Shown here: positions 56,852 through 64,000 of the stretch, in pieces
How the letters are laid out: each line of letters starts with the position of its first letter
Position numbering within the stretch: position 1 is the first letter of the stretch
NCBI GenBank assembly: GCA_010093705.1
Contig: MU006109.1
Coordinates: 1 to 64,000 of the forward strand
Origin: Patellaria atrata CBS 101060
Taxonomy: Eukaryota; Ascomycota; Dothideomycetes; Patellariales; Patellariaceae
Reading direction: 5' to 3'
DNA length: 64,000 bases
The notes under the pieces: generated by a model
Seen by the model: only the letters and a program-made list of their open reading frames with translations
The model's database searches: none
What the model was told of the DNA's origin: nothing
Program-made: the position numbers and the translations under genes

Positions 56852-57743
56852 ATGGCAAAAGAACGGTCGGACAAATCGGAGCGCAAAGAGCGCAAGAAGG
56901 AAAAATCCGCTAAGGTAGATGGCGTTCTGAAGAGCTCCAGGAAAGAAGATAAGGTCAAGGAAGGAAGAGTGGAAAAGGAAGCTAAGAAGGACAAGAAATC
57001 GCACAAGAAAGACGCCAAATCAACGCGTCAGCTCAAGGCTGAGGAGGAAGCTCTGAAAGCAGTTGAGCTTGAGGAAGAAGAGCCGGAGGGTCATATAAAC
57101 GGAGAAGCCGAGGATGATATCTCAGACGCTGAAGCTGGTGCTCGCAACGGCGACATGGAGCATCCTGAAGATGACGATGTATCAGTCGCATCAGACTTTG
57201 AATATGCGCCGGGAAGAAATGTCTTCTTTGCGCATCCTCTGGCGGACAAGGAAATGAGCAGTATGATATACCAGGTTGTCCAGTCCGGTAAGTTATGCTG
57301 TCCTCGAATATTTGAGTGCTGCTTTTCTCTCTCTGCATTTTGCTTACTTTCTATCTTCTCCCCTAGCTTGCAAACAAAAGACGCTCCGCCGCGGTGTCAA
57401 GGAGGTCGAGAAAGCGCTAAAAAGGTTACCGCGCTTTGAGGGACCACCTGGTTCTTTTACTGGAATTTCCGATCATATCTGCATCTTAGCAGGGGACGTT
57501 TCTCCTGCAGACGTCATATCCTATCTTCCTGTCGTGTGTGAGGACCACGAAGTCCCTTACATTTACGTACCAAACCGTCGTAAGCTCGGATCCGCTGGGG
57601 CAACAAAGCGGCCTACCAGTGTCGTGTTAATTGGAAGGAACCGGATTTCGGGCCAAGACACATCGGTCAGCGCGGAATATGAGAAAGCTTACGTCGAGCT
57701 TCACGCAGCCGTCAAGCTAGAAAGGTCATACTACAGTATATGA
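56852..57743 (+). CDS. H/ACA ribonucleoprotein subunit NHP2 (L7Ae family)
   Basis: Exons 56852-57287 and 57367-57743 (intron 57288-57366, 79 bp) give 270 aa. The first ~130 residues are a highly charged Lys/Glu-rich tail, longer than in yeast NHP2. The L7Ae domain then reads ACKQKTLRRGVKEVEKAL, LAGDVSPADVISYLPVVCEDHEVPYIYVP and GATKRPTSVVLI, all canonical. NHP2 binds H/ACA snoRNAs with Cbf5, Nop10 and Gar1 for pseudouridylation in the nucleolus. The C-terminus has an extra ~35 residues after the domain. Confidence 0.93.
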
Positions 57744-59092
57744 GTCCGTTTCCAGAACATTTGTTAGATGTCCTTGGTGATTAGAACTGCACATCTTGTA
57801 TGATCACTGCACCGGTTGGTTCTTAGCATTGGATAGGGGCGTTCGGCGTATGAGGGATGTCATCATTCGCATGGTATCCACCGTGCTTGTCGATTTGGTC
57901 TTAGCTGTAGGGTTGGTTCGGTTGATGAATTTTACGTTCGATTTTCTCACTCTAGTAAGTTACGCTGTTTGCGGTGAAGCAAGCCTATCGGTTCTTGGAA
58001 TATCTCCAGGAGATGTTCCTAGTTGTTCCTAGTTCCAAATTTACATGGTTTAATTAACATGGCTCAATTATTGCAGAATGGCGCCAGAATGATCACCATA
58101 CTATTTACACTCACAACTTTACAGTTTGTCTATTTTAAAACCGAAGAATACGATCATTTGGAGAAAGTTTGACAAAGGAGATTAATGAGAGATCCGCGGA
58201 CAGCTTACTCGAACGCCACTCCATCATGGCGTTCTTTGACCTCCGGCGCAATAGTCTCACCCAACGGCGAATCCAATCTAGATTGAGATGACACGTATTT
58301 AAAGCTTATTACCTTAGTATTCTAAACCTTTAGGGTTGGATCTTACACCATATATTTCCTTCAAAGCGCATAAATCTCTGAGCAGTAACACCAAATCGAG
58401 CCTAAGTTACCCCGTACATAAAATCTCATACATGCGTATATCCAGCTGGCTAATCGTTTCCAAAATCCAAAACATGAGTGTCATCAAAGGATAGGTGTCT
58501 TATGGGTGAGTGGTGAAGCGAAATACGTAATCAATCTGGAGAAATTGCTTACCGCACAGCGTTAGTAGGAATAAGATATAGGGGATGGGGAAGTGGGCAT
58601 GGACGTGGACGGCAGTTTCAATGTGAAAGAGAGGTATAACTGGTCACGGCTTCTGTTGGAGCAGCATCGGTATAGTGGAAAATGAGCGGATGAGGATAAA
58701 TTTGGTGAGGATATGGAATACACTGAAATATCAAATGAGGAAGACCGCCGATCGAGGAAATAACTGAAGGGCTATATGTCAAACGACGAAGGAGGAAAGA
58801 AAGATATAAAGGTGGAGGTTCGAGCACGGAGATAATGAAATACATGAAGACCCCTTATGGGGACCACGTTATTAAATCAATCATTCTACTGGTAGAAACC
58901 TTAACCCAGGTGAAACTAAATGATGGATTGAACCCTACTCCCACATTAGCCGATGCGACCGCTAATAAATCTAACCAAACTCCTAGCTATGCAGAAATAC
59001 AGTAACATCCAAACCTCCCCAATCATTTAAGAAAGAAATTCGGCCCAAGTTCGAGTTACAAACAAACTGTTGTACAAGGAGAGATTGAGTTG
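57744..59092. other. Convergent 3' intergenic region
   Basis: About 1.35 kb between the ends of the NHP2 and Cdc14 genes. Short frames are not protein-like. Nothing is recognised. Confidence 0.4.
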
Positions 59093-60126
59093 CTAAATTG
59101 GGGAATTCTCCCTCAGATCCGCCACAAGGTCATCAACATTGCTCATGTATCGGCCTAGTAGCCTTTGCTTGTCCTCTGTGGTAAGAGTCTCATCTTCATC
59201 CCCTCCACCTCCTCCAAACTCTGGACCATTTATACTCCTGCGCTCAAAAGCTCCGAGGAGTTTACTAGGACTCCGTTGAAGAATTGCGGTAGATGGTGCA
59301 CTAGCTGAAGCGATACTTGGCGTTTCCGGCATGAGATAGAAGTATAGGAACTCCATCACCTTCAACTTAACACTCTGAGAAGTGCTGCGAGACTTGAAAA
59401 GTGATGTTACGGTGAGCAAACCGTCGATGGATTCGAAAGTTCGTATATTTCGAGGTGTGGAGAGAAGGGCACTGACTAAAACGAGGAGGGTGTGCGACTG
59501 GATGGCGGGACAGTTGAGTTCATCGAGGAGATCGAGTAACAGCTGTTAGAGATTAGTGACAACGGGCGACTGATCTCATATCTATTTTCCACTCACGTTC
59601 ATATGGATTTCTCGGCTGAAGAGAACTCTTGAGGGTGGATGTAGGAGAAGGATTCCTTGAAGCAGATCCAGCGTTGAGAGTATCATTAAGTCATTTTGAC
59701 CGCCTGACAATAGATGGATCAGACATGAAAGCTTCAAAAGTTCTGCACTCAAACGTACTGCTACTACCCATACCCATCAAGCGCTCCAAACAGGCAATCA
59801 ATCGAGTCGCCACTAGACGAGGTGTTGCATTAGCTCCAATGCGCAATCAACACCCTTGAAATATACCAACCGTTCCATTCAAATCCATCCTGTACTCTGA
59901 AGAATTCGCGGAAGGCTGGATCATCAGCTAGGGCGGCTAGATTCTTGGGCGATGATGTGTCGGTGGTGGAAACAGCTGATGCTCTCCGCTTACTGGGAGA
60001 TGACGATGTGGACTTGGATAAACAGATCTGCGCAAGTAGGCCCTCAATCTGTCTGAGTCCCTTTCTGATTTTGGAGAAGTCTTTTGAAGAGATGCTGTCG
60101 AAGGAAAGTGACAGTAATGCCTCCAT
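59093..60126 (-). CDS. Septation initiation network protein Cdc14 (SIN type, not phosphatase)
   Basis: Four exons are needed. The first starts at 60126 (MEALLSLSF) and ends at 59871. The second starts at 59812 (VATRLIACLERLMG). An intron of about 60-70 bp somewhere in 59680-59770 leads into GGQNDLMILSTLDLLQGILLLHPPS. An intron at 59543-59596 joins HMN to LLLDLLDELNCPAIQ. The end is at 59093. Total is about 285-290 aa. The all-helical family (named after fission yeast cdc14, unrelated to the Cdc14 phosphatase) binds the SIN kinase Sid1 and is needed for septum formation. The C-terminus has a Gly/Glu-rich acidic stretch. The exact second intron donor (two adjacent GGTA sites) is unresolved. Confidence 0.8.
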
Positions 60127-61097
60127 TGCTGGAGATTGACGACGGTACCGGTGAAGTCAACAAGGTGGAGGAAAACAGTGGTTGTAGGAGGTCGTTGGAG
60201 TGCGGAGAAGGCAGACAAAATTCATGCAGCTAAAGTAGATAGCGCATCTGGGACGAGTTGAAGAATTGAGAATTCAATGTGAAATCTCCGGCGCGAATTT
60301 TGAATCTCTGATTATCGTGGGTTTTCGCATGTGGTGATGGTGAAATTTCCCGCTTGTGAGGTTGGCGGAGCAACAATCGACAAACCCTTCGAGAAAGATA
60401 GCAAACGAAGCAAACATGTGACAGGGGTTAGGGTTGATACAAGTACTGTAAAATTGATCTTACCCATATACGGCAATCAGCTCTATTTCGGGAATCGCGC
60501 TTCTGTTCTAGGCCGAAAGTGGGAAAGTGGTAAAGTGACAAGGGACTAGGACCCCTGCGATTTTGACACCCGCATCTCAGCCCTGCTGTTCCATCACCTC
60601 GATCGAGTAATTTGTATGCTCGAGCTATCAAACACTACGTTATTGTTCTTGATTTTCAAAACCTTGATACATATGGATACGATGTACTTCCACATCTATT
60701 TGACTGCTGTTGTCTCCTTTTTTGCTGCATCAGTAAACCTCCTGTGAACTTGTTATAGGCATACGACGCCGTTGCATGTGAAAAAAAAGGGAACCTAGAG
60801 AAATATCGTCATACGTTTTTAGACTGGGGCTCTCATCTGATCTACACCTGACCAGAACCTTTTTTGTCTTCAACTTGTAGCCTAATCTCATCATTCTCTT
60901 CTATACCATCTCCCACTCGGCCACTTTCCTTAAAGCTAAAACCGCAACCCTCATATTACCCGGGTGCTGAAACTTTGCCGTTCCGACTCTACATACATCT
61001 CACCGCGCCCGCAACAGAAGTCCTTTCCTTCGCGGAAACCGGCAAAGAGCTATTTTTCTAGAGCTTGATTTCAGATGGTATATTGATAAAGTTCGAG
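60127..61097. promoter_or_regulatory. Divergent intergenic region, Cdc14 / GGPP synthase
   Basis: About 970 bp between divergent genes, presumably both promoters and leaders. An open frame at 60864-61061 lies in the GGPP synthase leader and shows no homology I can recognise; an extra upstream exon cannot be excluded. Confidence 0.4.
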
Positions 61098-62349
61098 ATG
61101 AGCCTACATCCGCCCAAGCCTGTTCCAGTACGTGACAGCTCCAGAGGATTCGGGATCGGGAGAGGCCTGCAACAAGATCACATCGCACCATTCAACCCCA
61201 GTGTCCTTGCTAAACCTCTGCCTGAAGGAAGGTGGATGGCTATTAGCAGAAACGACACTGCGACCCCTCCATCACCTTCTCCTCCGGGACCACCGCGCGA
61301 CTTTGGAGACGTCGTGATCGGTCAACGAGAAGCCATGTGGTCGCCCGAGAAAGAGAAGATACTACTAGGGCCTTTCGATCATTTATTTGGTCATCCAGGA
61401 AAGAATATAAGATCACAACTCATCGCAGCGTTCAATGTGTGGTTAGATGTAAGACCAGATAGCCTATCCATCATAACGAAGGCTGTAGGCATGTTGCATA
61501 CTGCCTCATTATTGTAAGCTTGACTATGTTGTCCATGAGTTGATCTCTCACTGATCTGTACATAGAATTGACGATGTAGAGGACTCTTCACTTCTTCGTC
61601 GCGGTGTACCCGTCTCACATAGCATTTTTGGTATCCCCCAAACCATTAACTCCGCAAACTACGTCTACTTTCTTGCACTGCAAGAGATTTTGCGACTCGA
61701 AAATGCCCGAGCCGTCCAAATATATACGGAAGAACTACTACATTTACACCGTGGGCAAGGGATGGATCTCTTCTGGAGAGACACGCTTACTTGTCCTTCT
61801 GAGCCCGAATATCTTGAAATGGTTTCTAACAAGACAGGGGGACTCTTTCGACTCGCTATCAAGCTTATGCACGCTGAGAGTATGTCACCACTCACCAAAA
61901 CAGATGATAACGCCGAAAATTTTGATAGAGCCAATGAGTTCCTCAGTGCCTGCACTACTCTCGTAGACACTATTGGTCTACTTTTTCAAATTCTCGACGA
62001 CTACAAGAATCTGCATTCGCAAACATACACCGCACAAAAAGGATTCTGCGAGGATTTGACAGAGGGGAAGTTCTCTTTCCCGGTCATACACTCCATCCGC
62101 ACGGATCCACAGAACCAAGTCCTCATCAACATCTTAAAGCAAAAGACTGAAGATATTGAAGTCAAAAAGTATGCAATAAGTTATATGGAAAAGACAGAGA
62201 GCTTCGACTATACCAAGAAGGTATTAGTACAGCTGAGAACGAAAGCATTGGAACAAGTAGCAACCCTAGAGGAAGCAGTTGGCGGAGAGCGAGGTGCCAA
62301 AGGTGCTCAAGCTTTGAGGGCATACCTAGAGGAGATGAAAGTTGCTTGA
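61098..62349 (+). CDS. Geranylgeranyl diphosphate synthase
   Basis: Exons 61098-61513 and 61566-62349 (intron 61514-61565, 52 bp) give 399 aa from the ATG of MSLHPPKP; an in-frame ATG at 61065 would add 11 residues. After a Pro/Ser-rich N-terminus of ~75 residues the prenyltransferase fold begins at [18 protein letters not shown]. The first Asp-rich motif, restored by splicing, is [14 protein letters not shown]; the second is [12 protein letters not shown]. The spacing before the first motif fits chain length C20. The enzyme condenses FPP and IPP for protein prenylation and diterpenoids. It is probably the housekeeping copy (al-3/BTS1-like), since no terpene cyclase adjoins it. Confidence 0.92.
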
Positions 62350-62708
62350 GTATGAGATGTTGCTTTGGAAGTAGTACTTGCATTTCCGAGGGGATATCAG
62401 CGTGACACGATTGAATTTAGCGTGTGCCTTACCTTGGGTTGTATAATACCAGAGCTGTACAATCGATCAAATGGTTCATTTTCTGATTATATCACTTTTA
62501 GAGTACTATGCTGTTTTAGCGCTGATAATGTCTATTACTCTGCCAGTCGTGCCCTGACCAGAACATATTACTCGTACAAGCTGTACAAGCCACATGTTCA
62601 TATTTGACATTCATTGTACAGAATATGTACAGTATTTGAAGAGGAGAGGTTTGAGGATAGGGTCCTACTGTGGCTGCGTTTGGGATAAAGTATTTCATCA
62701 ACTGAAAA
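62350..62708. other. Convergent 3' intergenic region
   Basis: A 359-bp gap between the ends of the GGPP synthase and PanE-like genes. Nothing is recognised. Confidence 0.35.
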
Positions 62709-63758
62709 TCACAGTTTACTCCTACCTTTCTCTTCTGCGTTTTGCTGCCGCTTATCCCTATTCTCTTGGGCCATGCGCAAGAGAGCATATAAAGTTTGCA
62801 ACCTCGGCATCTCAATCCCCTTTTCCCTTGCCATTCGAATTGGATTCCCCATAATTACTTCCAACTCCATCCGCGCCCCCTTTTCCCAGTCAAACCACAT
62901 GCTTGGCCGACTGCCGCTCGTGTTCTTCCGTGTAGACGCGAGAATCCTCTCTGGGGTTGCAAATTCGGCTGGAAGCGGTTGCCCTAGTACTTTCGGCGCT
63001 GTAGCCAAAACTTCTTCCATGACACCATTCAGGTGTATGGCCAATTCTGTGTCTAAAGACATTGCGTTATTAGACGATCCGCCACTAAGTACAGATGAGG
63101 GGTTCATAGATGCATTGATGGCTATCTTATGCCACCTCACCATCTGTAGCTTCCCGTGGGTGTACGCTTCCGCATCCTTAACACCCCCTTCTTGTAACAA
63201 TGCAACAAATTCCGCGTTTTGTTTCTCCGCCTCTCTATCACTGTCTTTCGTTCCCTCTTCCCCGCTATCTAAATGTGGTAAATACGGTCCTATGCTTATC
63301 CTCGTCCAGCGATTATGTGCAATCTTTCCATGCTCCGGTTGCGCCGCGCTCACGACCGTTACCGCGCTTAAAACTAATGTATCGGGAAACCGAACAACGT
63401 ACGGTGCTTCGATCCCCAGCCCGTTTTGGATCAGGACCACCACCGTCCGCGACCTGACCAACCCAGCCAAGATTGCGGAGTCATCACTCACGTCCGGCAG
63501 GGCCTTCGTCGACACGACGATGTAGTCCCACTCGATGTTCGCACCTCTCGCTTCATCTGGATTCGCAAAGACACGTGCGGGTTTGAAGATGTAGGAGCCG
63601 TATTGGGGAGATGTGACGTGGAAGCCAGATGCTTTGACAGCAGAGTAGTTGGAGCGGCAGATGACAGAGACAGAGGTGAAGGCGGCGAGGGCGAGACGAG
63701 AGGCGTAAAATGCACCTACGGCGCCAGCGCCGACGATGAGGATGTTAGTTCTGGACAT
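62709..63758 (-). CDS. 2-dehydropantoate 2-reductase family protein (PanE/ApbA-like)
   Basis: A single 349-aa frame. The N-terminal Rossmann fold starts with ILIVGAGAVGAFYA. The family block VVLIQNGLGIEAPYV follows, and the C-terminal domain has the catalytic Lys region MVRWHKIAINASMNPSSVLSGG. A final region of basic and Gln-rich residues ends the protein. The founding reaction is NADPH-dependent reduction of ketopantoate to pantoate for coenzyme A. Fungi carry several paralogues of unknown substrate, so pantothenate synthesis is likely but not certain. The frame is intact with no intron. Confidence 0.88.
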   Translation of the reverse strand: MSRTNILIVGAGAVGAFYASRLALAAFTSVSVICRSNYSAVKASGFHVTSPQYGSYIFKPARVFANPDEARGANIEWDYIVVSTKALPDVSDDSAILAGLVRSRTVVVLIQNGLGIEAPYVVRFPDTLVLSAVTVVSAAQPEHGKIAHNRWTRISIGPYLPHLDSGEEGTKDSDREAEKQNAEFVALLQEGGVKDAEAYTHGKLQMVRWHKIAINASMNPSSVLSGGSSNNAMSLDTELAIHLNGVMEEVLATAPKVLGQPLPAEFATPERILASTRKNTSGSRPSMWFDWEKGARMELEVIMGNPIRMAREKGIEMPRLQTLYALLRMAQENRDKRQQNAEEKGRSKL

Positions 63759-64000
63759 TGGGGGTGTAAATGGGGGAGCATGATGATGGCGGGTTGTTGG
63801 GTTAAAGTGAAGATCTGTTGCGGGATGCCGAATGGCGTCACACCGAGTGGAGGTCCGCGTTCGCTGACTAATCAGATGATACTGTTCTGGTTGCTCAAGG
63901 GAGTTGGGTATGCCACTTCAACTACTTCTCTACTAAGAATATCGGCTTTCTTCTATCTATGACATTAGAACTCCTGGCGGGGTTTTTACTCTCTATCGTA
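63759..64000. other. Right-edge non-coding DNA
   Basis: The promoter side of the PanE-like gene. No gene is seen before the window ends. Confidence 0.35.

Noticed and set aside
59093-60126. Cdc14 dual-specificity phosphatase
   Set aside because: No HCxxGxxR signature is present; the all-helical sequence matches the fission yeast SIN protein that only shares the name.
61098-62349. GGPP synthase as part of a diterpenoid cluster
   Set aside because: No terpene cyclase or P450 lies near it; neighbours are housekeeping genes. It is also about 39 kb from the triterpenoid cluster, which uses oxidosqualene rather than GGPP.
62773-63525. A 250-residue open frame on the plus strand
   Set aside because: It is fully antisense to the PanE-like gene, whose Rossmann and catalytic motifs are clear; the plus-strand frame has no domain character.

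Overview
The window comes from a filamentous ascomycete (Pezizomycotina). Coding genes carry short introns (about 40-140 bp) with GT..AG ends and CTAAC-like branch points. The housekeeping set is typical of these fungi: DCP2, IBA57/CAF17, alpha-MPP, a Dma1-like FHA-RING ligase, NHP2, a SIN-type Cdc14, GGPP synthase and a PanE-like reductase. An AT-rich, transition-decayed repeat block at the left edge looks like repeat-induced point mutation (RIP). A leotiomycete-like fungus is my guess, but nothing here proves the class.

Layout. 1-3400: decayed transposon graveyard (LTR-element fossil, 355-bp tandem duplication, poly-A repeats). 3417-4813: RBR ubiquitin ligase. 5180-22074: a compact triterpenoid gene cluster. 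22075-26300: decayed accessory DNA, including an amidase relic without its catalytic core. 27160-30312: two divergent secreted plant-cell-wall-type proteins (parallel beta-helix protein and GH43 endo-arabinanase). 30682-34274: two small coiled-coil loci and a RidA-family protein. 35197-37259: broken HET-domain gene. 37480-38110: four-unit tandem repeat with a period of about 158 bp. 38389-51435: conserved core genes. 51799-55030: broken SesB/NB-ARC/TPR NLR-like gene. 56852-63758: NHP2, Cdc14, GGPP synthase, PanE-like reductase.

The cluster is the main interest. Its oxidosqualene cyclase carries APPGGMR near the C-terminus. In the Aspergillus fumigatus protostadienol synthase that block is known to separate protostadienol formation from lanosterol formation. 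Around it lie three related intronless P450s, one CYP68-like P450 with five exons (one only 17 nt), an extended and a classical short-chain dehydrogenase, and one BAHD-type acyltransferase. This is the parts list of a fusidane pathway (helvolic acid, fusidic acid, cephalosporin P1). The likely logic is: cyclase makes the protostane skeleton; P450 plus SDR remove a C-4 methyl and set the C-3 oxidation state; the other P450s oxidise ring and side-chain carbons; the acyltransferase esterifies a hydroxyl. No 3-ketosteroid delta-1-dehydrogenase and no second acyltransferase is visible, so the product is probably not helvolic acid itself. The cyclase motif is DTTAE rather than the usual DCTAE.

Exon boundaries given below were read by eye from splice signals and reading frame and have no transcript support.
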